Source: Eleusine coracana subsp. coracana
Lineage: Eukaryota > Streptophyta > Magnoliopsida > Poales > Poaceae
Direction: 5' to 3'
Assembly: GCA_032690845.1 (NCBI GenBank)
Contig: CM064420.1
Location: forward strand, 58,578,707 to 58,642,706
DNA: 64,000 bases
The notes below the pieces were generated by a model that saw nothing but the letters and a program-made list of their open reading frames with translations, had not been told where the DNA came from and made no database searches. The first letter of the stretch is position 1, and each line of letters begins with the position of its first letter. Shown here piece by piece: positions 35,012 to 46,600 of this stretch. The position numbers and the translations under genes are program-made.

Positions 35012-37132
35012 GGTTATTTTCTTCGATGGCGCGGCGCGCGACGACCGATCTGAAGAAGCAACAGATTTTGAACACGGCGGGTCACACGCTAACGCACGAG
35101 GACATCGAGCAGAGGCTGGGTGCCTGGATGACCAGAAGGTCCACGAACAGCAGCATCTGCCGATCTTGGTTCTCTTGTTATTAGAAGAAGAAACTATATT
35201 AGCCACTCGCCGTGAAGCTTTGCAGCCTTTGGTGGACAGGAGGAGGAGGAAGACGGGAAGAAGAACCCGGAGCTTGTATATATGAACTTGTTATGGAGTG
35301 TACACAAAGTAGGACGCGATTATTGGCCCATTATCAGTGACGGGACCGGTTCGGATACAGGCGACGCCACGTGTGAGGTGTGCCGCGCCGGAACTCCTGA
35401 TTTTCGTGTATCAGGTTTAGGGCAGAGCCATCGACACATGGAACATACGTGCGGGACCAGAACTAGGTAGCGCGACCCGGTGGTTGTGCTGCCGTCAGAG
35501 CCAACCGATGATCGTGACCTGGATTTGCAACGATGTGCCCGAATCAAAAACCTTCACTGGCAAGGTGTATGCTAAGCCAAACCCTCTCTTGTTTCCTTCC
35601 CAGTTTTTTCTCCGTTACCAGTCTCGTGTTCCTTTCGGTTCGGGGAAAAAAATCTTGCGGTTTTGCTGAATATGGCACAAAACTGCTCCGGCTGAAAATT
35701 CACAAGGAACAGTCGTGAATTCTCCATTCTTCCACTCAGATACCACAATCCAAGTGGGGCACAAAACTGACTGTTTCGTTACAGGATTTTTTTGGATCGC
35801 CACTGGCTGCCTAGGTGCTGCTACCCGGCCGGCGTTGCAAGTCCATAACTTCTAGCTCGTTCCACAAGTACATCACGTTAGGCGCCGTCCTCTGGCCGGG
35901 TCCGATCTGGCTTTTGCAGAGCACTGATGCGAATATGCCATTCGGATTGGCATGCTACAAGCCTGGGGGCGCGGGAAAGGTCGTTTGGTTAGGCTTTGGT
36001 GACGCAGCACACAGCTGATGAGGAACGGAGAGAGCGATGATGAGCTGCGGTGCAGCTCGTGTCTGGGGGCGGCGGCGTCTGCTGGTAGACTGGTGAGTGG
36101 GGTGGCAGCCACGATGATGTATAGCTCTGTTCCGTGATGGGAGCTTTGTATGTGGAAAGTATCTAGGTTGAATGAAAATAGTATTAACATACTAGTTCAG
36201 TTGACGTCATTCACGAACAGAGCAGTTGAATTAGGCAGGATTCTAGTTACGGGGAATGGTGGGACACTGACCCCCCTGCTCCTTCCACTAAGTGGTCACT
36301 TGGCAACTTGTAATTGATGTCAAATTAGGAGGGAGCAGTTAAGTTCCCAACTCGCGAGGTTCATGAGTCGGGTGCCATCACGACACAAAAACGACTATGT
36401 AGTATGATTTTTACAGTGACATCAATGAGAGCCTTAGCTATCCTAGATCATTCCAGAGTTATCAGATCATCCAAACAACTCAGCTTGCGCCAACTGACTC
36501 AGCATAAATGGTCTCTGTTGTACTGTACTAGTTCACTCATCTAGATAAATCCAGAAGTTCAAGCAGGCTTCATCATGATAATAACTGCAGGAGGATCACA
36601 CCAATGACAAATATCACGCACAAGCTATGAGATGCACAAACAGCTCAAACAGCAATCACGAGATTCATCCAAACTACTCACGAGGTTCAAGAGGTAGTAA
36701 ATATTCAGCCATCTGATGATGATGAGAAACAAGGAGACAACGGCAGAACACACAAGTATTCAGCGGTATGCATTCAAATATCTTGGTCTTTGAGAATGGA
36801 ATAGGACGTTGTAATTCCATAGCTCATTGCAAGACATTTGCAAGAACAAAAATCAATGACAACTGGCGACAAAAAGAATGGGCCAGAGCAGTTACCAGCT
36901 ACTCTGTACAAATCATAGGATACAGGAGGTTTCCATTCAAGAACACCGGGATGAACGAATAGGGAACAAAAACATGCTACTACGTCTTAGTGCCATAGTG
37001 GACACATTCAAAAGTTCAGTAACATCCTAAATACCAAAATAACTATCGCTATGTCCATAGCTAATCGTAATATTTAGGTGGATAAGGAATCACATCCTAT
37101 ATCCTCTATGGCTTCTTCATATTTCGTTGTTG
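35012..37132. other. Intergenic between the At4g22758-like gene and HSFA3
   Basis: The first 200-300 bases are the probable promoter and leader of the minus-strand gene at 34229-35011. The bases just above 36960 up to 37132 probably hold the HSFA3 3' UTR. The middle has no supportable gene. Small open frames near 35815-36018 and 35873-36190 look accidental. Confidence 0.45.
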
Positions 37133-39834
37133 TTACTGCTGCTGAAGAGTCGGGTCATCAATAGCACACTTGTCCAGCTGCAGGTCTCCCTCATCCAATG
37201 GCTGAAAATCGAGGTCCCAGAATTTCTCAGGTTTGTTGGCAATTTCCATCAAATAGGGATCGCTAGCAAGATTACTGTAGGCTTGCTGGCTACTGCCACT
37301 GCAAGAGCTTTGCAAAGCTGCCAAGGTATCCATGCCCCACATTTGCTCATCATCTCCTGCCGTCTCTAGCATGGTGCCCGAGAGCGTCCCCATATTCTCA
37401 GATAATGATCCAAGGCAGTCAGCTTCAGAAGAGGTCGCATCCAATCCTGGACACAGCACATTCTTTCCCTTGTACCTGCCAATTGTGGGATCATGGCCAA
37501 GAGGACCGGAAGTTGGAGGCATCTTCAGTAGCTCAGCTCCACTACCGAGCTCATCTTGTGCATTGAACCCTTGAACCAATGCCCCAATGTCTTCTGGAGG
37601 TGCCTCGACACCATCAAGCCCAATGTTTTCTGGATTTATACCAAAGTTGAGGTCATCATCCTCCAAAAGAAAATTCTGAAGGTCTGCAATGTCGTCTTGC
37701 ACAGCCATAGGAGAACTTGCTGGAAAGTGTGAACCACTCTCTCCGGTATGCAGTGAGCTCGACTCACCTGACTCTATGCTGCCGTGTGGCACATGCTTCA
37801 GAAACTTTCTTTTCACCCTGGTGGAGTCAATCTCCTTCTGCTCCTTGTGAAGTTTCAGTTGTCTCACAAAAGTTGGGTTCTGAAGGAGTTTGGCCAAGAA
37901 AGAGATCATCTGCTTCTGCCGGTCCTCGGCTGATTCCAACCTCTGATTCAGTGTGCTCATGTGCTCAATTGTCTGATGGTGCTCCTGTTTCAACCTGGCC
38001 ACTTCCTGAAGTAGCGCAGTCTTCTCTCTTCTCAAGGTGTCGAGTTCGGGATCCAGACTGGATTCCGCAGAAGAAGATGCAGGTTGAATGCTGCTTTGTT
38101 GTGTTGGAGAGGACCTGCGCCTGACGATTCTCTTCAGCAAATGTTTGCTATCTCGCAGGAAATCTTCATGTGCAAATTCCCATCTGTCAGCATGAACCTT
38201 GCGGAAACCCTGGATACATCAAGTAAACAACGTTATAATGACCAGGAAAAGAAAATCCCTTTAGAAAATGGATCGTACAGAGAGCTGCATCATGATTATT
38301 CAAAAGTGTAATAATGAATTGAATTGTCTCAGAAGTATTGTCATCTACAGCTACTTCAAGAAAAAGTTTTGATATACAACCTACTTCAAGAAAGCATTCC
38401 ATCCATAATAATAGCAAAAACCAAGCATCTATAAAGAATTAGCACTAAATATCCCCACCAGTCCACCACTACGCTCCTACCCAACTTGATTATAGTTTAC
38501 TGATCAACTAGTTCCCGGTGTTAATAATTTAAAATCATTGAATTGATAAGTATATACCTGCCTCACAATTAAAACCCAAGAACATCTTAGATATTCAGGA
38601 GTACAAGCTCTAGATTAATGGAACCAATTTGGTCCATGGTTTATATATTGCCTCCATATCATTCCTACACTCCTACCAGTCAATAACAACTAAACTAGTC
38701 TTAACCAAAAAGACTGCATCTGCACTGTACAAAACAATTGTAAGATGTCTAAAGTGCTAAACTAGTAAACTACCAAAGTACAGTGCGACAATCCAAGATC
38801 ATATATCATAGTTAGCTAAGAAATATGGCAACAATGAGAAACGGTAAGCTGTAGGAAAGAAAAAAATTGACCTGCACCATACCAAACCTGTGAAAAAGGG
38901 AGGCAGAGCAGCAGAGAAAAACAACAACAGACTCTGTAGCACTTGAACCTTGACAGAGTAAAAGAGAGACGAATTTGCAGAAGAGGCCTATGGCTATTGC
39001 AGCATGCTCCTAAATAAAGAACCAAATTGCAAGGAAACAGCGTATGCACATGTGGATGGTGAGCTCACCTTCGAGAGCGCGGCATTCCGTGAAAGGATTA
39101 ATCTTGCCCGTCACGGAGATCTACTCCTCAGGACTGTTTCCAGTCCTAGTCCAATTTATACGCGGCCAGTTTCGTATTACATACATGTTGCACTCAAGAA
39201 AGCAAGAAAAGTACATACTCCACACACAGGACCGGTTTTACAAGATTTTCACACGATACAACACCAAGAAACAGATTAAGAGAAAGAACGAATCAGCAGC
39301 AACATCTCCATCAGCAGTCTACACGGAAGCAAGAATCTCAGGCACCCAATACCATGAATGAATGACAGAACAGGGGACCATAAGCAGAGCATGGCAAAGG
39401 GAGGGAAGGAAGGAGATAAAGAGGGGAAGAGGGGGTCCTGTACGCACATAGGTGTTGAGCTGCCTGACGAAGCTGGAGAAGTTGTTGTGCTTGAAGTTGT
39501 GCGGCAGCACGTCGCGCGCGAAGGTGGAGGGGTCCCATACGACGAAGCTGTTCCCGGCGGCGCCCCATGAGATGACCCCGTCCAGCGCCGGCTCGGTGAC
39601 CAGGTCGTAGGTCTTGGACAGGAACGGCGGCAGCTGCGGGCCCTGCAGCAGCGCCTCGAGCGGGCGCGGCGGCGGGTCCATCAGCTGGTCCAGCGGCACG
39701 AAGGGCCCCGGGGACGACGACAGCGGCTGCAGCGCCGCCGCGTCGTCGTCCTCGAGCTTGGGCTCCAGCAGCAGCGCGGCGGCGGCCTCCATGGAGGCGG
39801 AGGCGGGCGGGTAGTGGGGCGCGTCAGGGTTCAT
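37133..39834 (-). CDS. HSFA3: Class A heat stress transcription factor (HSFA3-like)
   Basis: Two exons, 39834-39448 and 38209-37133, join in phase to 487 residues. The intron splits the DNA-binding domain at LNTY|GFRK, the hallmark intron position of plant HSFs. The DNA-binding domain covers about residues 69-163 (PPFLSKTYDLV to HLLKRIVRR). A hydrophobic heptad region HR-A/B follows at about 185-245 with the long class A spacing. A basic RVKRKFLK (260-267) is a likely nuclear signal. The acidic C-terminus contains W-bearing KFWDLDFQ, an activation-type motif. Class A factors bind heat shock elements and activate chaperone genes. Its position next to CTR1 parallels HSFA3 (At5g03720) in Arabidopsis, which supports the A3 assignment. 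In Arabidopsis HSFA3 acts downstream of DREB2A. Other clade A2/A6 members are the alternative. Confidence 0.88.
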
Positions 39835-42800
39835 GGCGGCGGCATGCGGCGGGTGCGCGGGGGGAATCGGAGGAGGAGGAGGAGGAGGAAATGGGCGGCG
39901 TGGGGCGGGGCGGCGGGGAATTTATAGGCTTCGGGTGGGGGTGGAACCGACATACTGTGCGGCGAGGCGGCCGGCGATCCGCGTGGACTGTGCTGGCGCG
40001 GGTGAGGTCCCGGCAGTGAGGTGGCGCGCCGACTCCACGGGGGGAAGTGGTTCGGGGGCGATCGCGGCGGGGCCCGCCTCGGATTCTGGCCACTTGGCGG
40101 CGCGGTGCGGCCGCTGACCACAGGGCGAGGCGGTGCGCGCGAGCTACAGGGGGAGAGGGGGGGGGGGCGGTAGAAATATCTCGGGTGGAAAGCGCAGGCT
40201 TGGCGAGACCGCCCTGATCTGACCGGCGGGGAGTTTTGCTTGGCGGCGAAGACAGGACCGGATATTTTTGGGGCGTGTGGAGCCAGTGGGTACTGACTGG
40301 GTGCCAGGCTGAAGGTGGGGAAGGCGCGCGCGTGGAATGGTGTGACTGGACGCAGAGGGGTCCGAGTGGCGTCACGAGAGTCACGACAAGACCGTGGTCA
40401 TCAGCAGGAGCCACGGCTCCGGTGCCGTTGCTCCCCGCGACGAAACAGAAACGGGCTCTCTGTTTTCCCCAATTAACACTGTTGCAATCGGACACAAAAG
40501 CATTTCCCCTTCCAATTCGTTGAAATAATATTATCAATGCAGTGTTATTTGCTACTACCTAGCAGCAACACGAAGGTGGTAAGCGGCAAACAAATCAAAT
40601 TCTCGTTGTGGCTGATGCTCCGTTAGTTCATATCAAGAAACTCAGCTATGGTACATGACACATGGCGGGAGCTGGAAGACATCCATCACGCTAGCCAAAA
40701 CTTTATATGGTGGGCCCGCATAATGCTTTTCTGACTAGTAATTAAATATTCTTAGCTACCCCATTTGACATGCTTTTGACCAGTATCCTTTACCACAGTG
40801 CAATTCACAATTGCATGCCATAAAAAATTATAATAATAAACTATCAAAACAAGCTAAAGAGCAATAGTGAAAGCGACAAAAAAAGGTTATCACGACTCAT
40901 AATAAAACTTAGATAAGGTTTTTATATAAATAACAAGTGATGGGACATGAAATGGCCTAGAAATATGAAAGCAAGTGTGGACAGCCTAAGCTTACGCACA
41001 AGGATCAAGAACACGCCCAAAGAGGAAACTAACACTCAGTCTCACTTTAAGCAAGAATGGCAGTAGTAGTAACATTTTCAGCTAACTATAACAGAGTTAA
41101 AATATTACGATGGAGAAATACAGGGCAAAGCTATAGATTTTGTTTAGCTTCAAAGTGATTGACAACGATGATTGTTGGATATGATAGGAAAATCCCTCGT
41201 GCGAATAAGGGTTGGCAGCAAAGATATGTTTTGGCCCCCAGTTAGGTCCGTCAGCTATGATGCTTCGTTCATCTCTCTCTCTCTCCAACAAATTTCCTTT
41301 GGTTTTAAAAAAATATTTAACACGAAAATACTTATGAAATAGACAAATATCCTCTTTGACGCCATCATCTCCTCCTTAATTATCATACTTTAACAATGTA
41401 TCTCAGTATATATACAAGTACGCCTGAAGGTAGTAGTCATTATTTTTAAAAAATTAAGAAAACGTAGGTGTAGATTTACTACAACATTAAGGTTCCTACT
41501 AGCACTATATTCAGGTCATCTCTCTCGATAGATCGCGGGGAGGTAGGGGAGAGATATATGAGGTATTGAGGTAACCCTAATAATATTTCTCGGCAGGTTC
41601 TCTGTCGATTCTAGAGGTTTTGTAGAGTACTTACAATTAGGTTGGAAAAGTCAGCAATGCTCACATACATTTGGGACAAGTGTAATTTTCCCCATATGTT
41701 CCAAACAAACCCAGAACGCTCTAGAGCTGACAAGATTTGCAAGTTGCAAAACAGGGCCCACAGCCTCAACGGCCGATTGCACCAGCTGTGGTTAGGCCAT
41801 TGTTCCCGCAAAGAAGAAGTATCTGGAAAAGCGAGTGACATTTTGAAGCTGTTGGATCGCATTTGCATTTTAAACTCAATCTAGGTCCCGCCAGAACCGC
41901 CGCCGCCTATTGTCTAACTCGCATCCTGTGACTCTGCAAGAGCCACGACGGCAGATGACTCCGCCAAATCCAAGAAGGCCCCACTGATCCTGAAGAGAAC
42001 TGCAGTTTTTTATTTTAGCACGAGAGGCCCGGCAATTTTCGATCTTGAACCAGCCTGATGTAACAATTGAAGAATTGTTTGGCAGAAGTGCTGATGTGAT
42101 CAAGTCATAGACGTTATTTGGACCCAAATAGCCAAGGTTTATTTTGTGTTCGGACAAGCAAAACAGAGGGACTGAGGGAGTACCATCCCTACTTCAGGAA
42201 TGTTGAATTATTTTCCCTCTTCTCAGGAATGCTATGTACTTCTCGTGTATTTCCTGTATCCATTTTTTAATATATAGATAGAAGAGTAAAATAACAATTC
42301 TCAAGGTAACCAGGCTCCCAGTAACTCGATGAAGTTTGAAGTGTCCCTTTTTTCTTAAATAACACGTGAATTCCTCATTGTCGATGGCTGAAGAAATTAT
42401 CATCAAAACCATTGTAAATAATGAGGTGAAACCTAGAAGTAGTAGATGCCTAACTACAACCATGAAGTGTTGCATTCATCAGTTCGATCTCAGGTCAGTG
42501 GTGGTTAAAAGATAGGATCTTGCTAATTTTTTATCAGCTGAAAGTTTGAATAACTTTCAATCACCGCTTTGATCCTATGGATCTAGATCCAACGGTTCAG
42601 AAAAATAACTTTTTTTATAGTTTATATATCAACAATTTTTTTCTCCTCTTACTGATACATATAATCCTATAAAAATAAATATACTAGTACAAATCTAATA
42701 CAAATTCAACTATTTTTTCAGTTGCCTGAAAAGAACAAAATATGGTAAAGATATGATGACAGCGGTAAATATTTGGTTTGGACTCTGGCAGAACTGCCTC

Positions 42801-43643
42801 ATTCAGGCAGCTCTCCTAGGCAGGTGTCTGCGGTGGCCGGCGAGCTGTGGTATGTGATCCAAACATGTCGTATATTTTCTCCATAAAATTATAATTTAAA
42901 CCCCTAGTCACAAATAATCAGCAACTTTGACTTTTACTGTTCATGCTCGATGAAACATTGGAGTGGATCTGCCCCCATCAGTGATCTTATTTACTACTTT
43001 GTTATGCAAGATTTTATAAGAGCGTCTCCAAAAGTAGAATCAGTTACTGACTCTTATTCCATCAAAAAGTCAGCATACGAATCAGTTATTGACTCTTTCT
43101 ATCGCAAAGTCAGCATAAGAATTCATCCTGATTCTAAAGTAGTAAAAATTCCCGCATGTCAGCAGCTCAATAAAGTTAGAACTAGCTTAGCTAGCTCTTA
43201 ATTTCTTTTTCTTCTCTCCATGTAGGATTGAATCTTATCTACATGCACTATCTCTTAGCAATGCTCTAACGACTTAATTTAGCAATGCTCTAAGAGTTGT
43301 AGAAATATCATTGGATGTCAAATAGTGAAGATTATGTTACATGTGAACTGATGAATTTATTCAGGGAGCTAGTCAATTTCCTATCATCCTATATACATTA
43401 CATGTGGCGTTCTTACAGGTATCGCCATGAAAATCCCTCTTTGGGGGATGCAGTTGTCTATGTACCATTTCTAAAAAATGTAAGAGTTACAGTGTGAACA
43501 ACTTCAAATGTATGTATAGAACTAACATGAATAACCTCAGTGACAAAAAAATAGGATACCTGGTCACCTTTGCTGACTAAATAGTCCAATGCTTGTGTCT
43601 GCTCTGTGGGATGCTGAAATTATTGTGAATGGTAAGTTGGTAA
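39835..43643. other. HSFA3 promoter and intergenic region up to CTR1
   Basis: 39835-40440 is GC-rich promoter and leader of HSFA3. Long open frames on both strands there follow from base composition and have no family match. From 40560 to 43500 the DNA is AT-rich with no supportable gene. A two-copy 42-bp repeat (43037-43120, unit starting GAATCAGTTA) lies in a MITE-like patch whose edge reads AGCGTCTCC. The CTR1 3' UTR probably occupies the last 200 bases. Confidence 0.45.
39921..39926 (-). promoter_or_regulatory. Probable TATA box of HSFA3
   Basis: On the minus strand the sequence reads CCTATAAATTCC, in a very GC-rich context, 87 bp before the start codon. That places the transcript start near 39890 and gives a short leader. 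Confidence 0.55.
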
Positions 43644-46600
43644 CTAGTTTTCCTCCGGGAGTTGATGAGGTGGTAATGTCTTGATAAGCGGCTTAAGGGA
43701 TTCCATGATACTGGCAAAAGAGGGGCGTCTCCAGGGCTCCCTGAGATAACAAACAAACATTTCATCAAAACAAATAATTGAGTCGTGCAAAAAAAAATAT
43801 GTAATACTAACAAGTATGATGTTAGATACCTGACCCAGCAGGACTCGATTACTGCCGCCACTTTTGGATCAACACCACTTGGAATCTCAAGCCTTCGTCC
43901 CTTGAAACCAACAGCTGCTACAACCTGCAAGTGGACAGGTAAACTAACAGTTAGCAGCATATATATTCTGAAAAAACAAGCTATGTAGAGTTGTTTCTGA
44001 AAAAAAAAAGGGAGAAAATTACAGGATTTGTGCAACCCAATATCTCTTAAGCTTAGAATGATGCATAAAACTCATCAGAAGATATACAAACCTGAGCTGG
44101 ATTTAGGTTACTCCATGGCTGTTGCAATGTCATAAGCTCCCATAGGATAACGCCAAAGCTATAAACATCAGACTTCTCATTTGATGGCTCATCACGTAAA
44201 ACTTCTGGTGCCATCCACTCCGGCTGGATAAAATGACATAGAAAAACACTTACCCACATAGATTTAGTCAATAAAAAATGAACCTTATGGAACAAAAGGT
44301 ACAACTTACAGTCCCTGCTGCAGTCTTGGAAGACAAAAATGTATTTGCCTTCAATCTGGAGAGACCGAAGTCACATACCTGCAGGTTACAAAAGTACTTT
44401 GGTTGAAGAAAGTCGGAACAGAAGAATGACATCAGACAGTAAGCTGGTAATTTTATCAAAAAGCCAACATCCCCATGTCCATGAAAATGAATTGAGTTTA
44501 GCTTCCTTTTTTTATGATAGTTTGGTCATAAACACATGAATGTAACAGCTATAGCCTACACAAAATAAACGATGATAAATCAAGTTAGGAAGTTTATATT
44601 ACTTAAATAGTCATTTCAAGAAATTAAAGGGAAGTGTGAACCTAATACAAGTAAAAGAAGAATAAGAAATTCCATACTTTCACAGTGTACTTTTTGTCAA
44701 CCAACAGGTTTGGTGACTTAAGATCCCGGTGGACTATAGGCGGATTACGCTTATGAAGATAATTCATCCCTTTTGCCTGTATAAAAAAGAGTATTAAAAA
44801 GGAGCACAACTTTAACTTTATGTGACACACATGTCTACTTAACAATTCATCATTTTTTGACAAGTGACATCTGTATGGAAGAAAGTATGTATCCACTGTT
44901 TGAATACCCTGATATAGCAATGCTACACCTGAATATAGCTGACAGAGAGTAGTGATAGCACCAGCTGTTGTTGCTGTTACAGATATCGTATTGTAGTAGC
45001 AAATTATTCCCTCCGTCCCGAATAACTTATCATTTTAGCTTGGGCATAGGAATTAAGGAGAAGTGAAAAAGGTAGGTGTGCAGAAATCGAGGAGAGAGAT
45101 AGAGATAGAGATAGAGATAGGTGTATTGGAAAGAGAGAAAGGTGCATTGGGATGTGAGGATAACAAGTAAATTGGGAAAACTAGATGGGTGTAGGATGAC
45201 AAGTAATATGGGATGGAGGGAGTACACCCTTCCACAAGCCACTTATAGTGTATGGCCTCTAGCTGTACTTCAGTGTCAGTGCATTTCAAATTTTAATATT
45301 TTAAGTTGCACATTCTAATCAGCTTTCACTTTGAAGTAGTACTCGAGGACTTCAGATATGCACAAAAATAGAATTGATATCTTAGGCAAATCTACCAAAG
45401 AAGTGCCTGCAAGATCGTGCTTCCACTACATGCTATTTATTTATATTCTGATGAAAAACTACACACTATTCAAATATATGTTACCACGTCAAAAGCCATA
45501 CTCAACCGCCGCCTCTCATCCAGACTTTCCCTTGTACCATGCCTATGTAAAAGTCTGTACAAGCTTCCTCTGCAATTGGAAAATAAAAGGATTGAGTGCT
45601 GCAATCTTAAATCTAGTATGTTTGAAACCCACATTAATCAGAAAGTAAGACGCACCTTGAAAGGTATTCAGTTACAATTGAAAGGTTTGGTGGCTGAGCA
45701 ACAGCGCCCATAAGAAGAACAATGTTTGGATGCCGCAAACTTTTCATGATCGCAACCTACAGAGATGTCCTGACCCAGTTAATGACAAATCAACATTACA
45801 CTGCTATACACGACAGCGGCTTAAATGTATGATTCTTCACTGAGGTAAAAGCTTTACCATCCAATATTCAAATAATACTGGGTATTGATTTGATAAACAT
45901 AAAAAATCAACCCGGATACACAAACACATTGAAAATGTTCTCTGTAGTCAGCCGATGGGAAGTGAATGAGAATAGAGCAAGATGCAGTCTCATGCTCACA
46001 TACCTCTCTCAGAAATTCTTTGAGACGTTCTGGGTGGAAATCCTGCTCCATTAGAATCTTTACAGCAACATCCTGAGTTCAAAAATAGAAATGTTAACAA
46101 ATTTTTTCATCATTATCAAAGTAGTAATTAGGATTCAGGCTTGTGATGGAGAGCTACTATAAGCAGCTTAGGATGCCTAGGTTTGTAACCGACATAATAA
46201 GGATGTCCTGTATGGAGATATAGTGAATATGCATTAACCCCAACTACAAAACTGTGCTTGTGATAAGTGAAAAAAAGGAAAAACATACCGAGCCATTCCA
46301 ATCTGCACGGTGCACAGTGCCAAAAGAACCTGTAATATTTCTGCATTAGTAACAAAATAAAAAAAAGCATTTATATTTGAAAAGATGACTATGTAAATAT
46401 TGTTGTTTTTCCAATACAATCACTTTCAATCTACATGACCTTAACAAAACTTTTTCAGCTAATTATTCACCTTGGCACCTGGAATATTTCCACATTAGTA
46501 AACAATAGAAAATCATTTATATTTGAAAAGATGACTACGTAAATATTCTTTTGTTTTCTAATACAATCACTTGCAGTCTGCATGACCTTAAAAAGACCTT

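Noticed and set aside
34668..35285. 205-residue plus-strand frame near the At4g22758-like gene
   Set aside because: Shadow of the minus-strand gene, whose conserved motifs and splice sites decide the strand.
39824..40537. 237-residue minus-strand open frame upstream of HSFA3
   Set aside because: Composition-driven frame through the GC-rich promoter, Pro/Arg-rich, overlapping the HSFA3 start in another frame and containing its TATA box.
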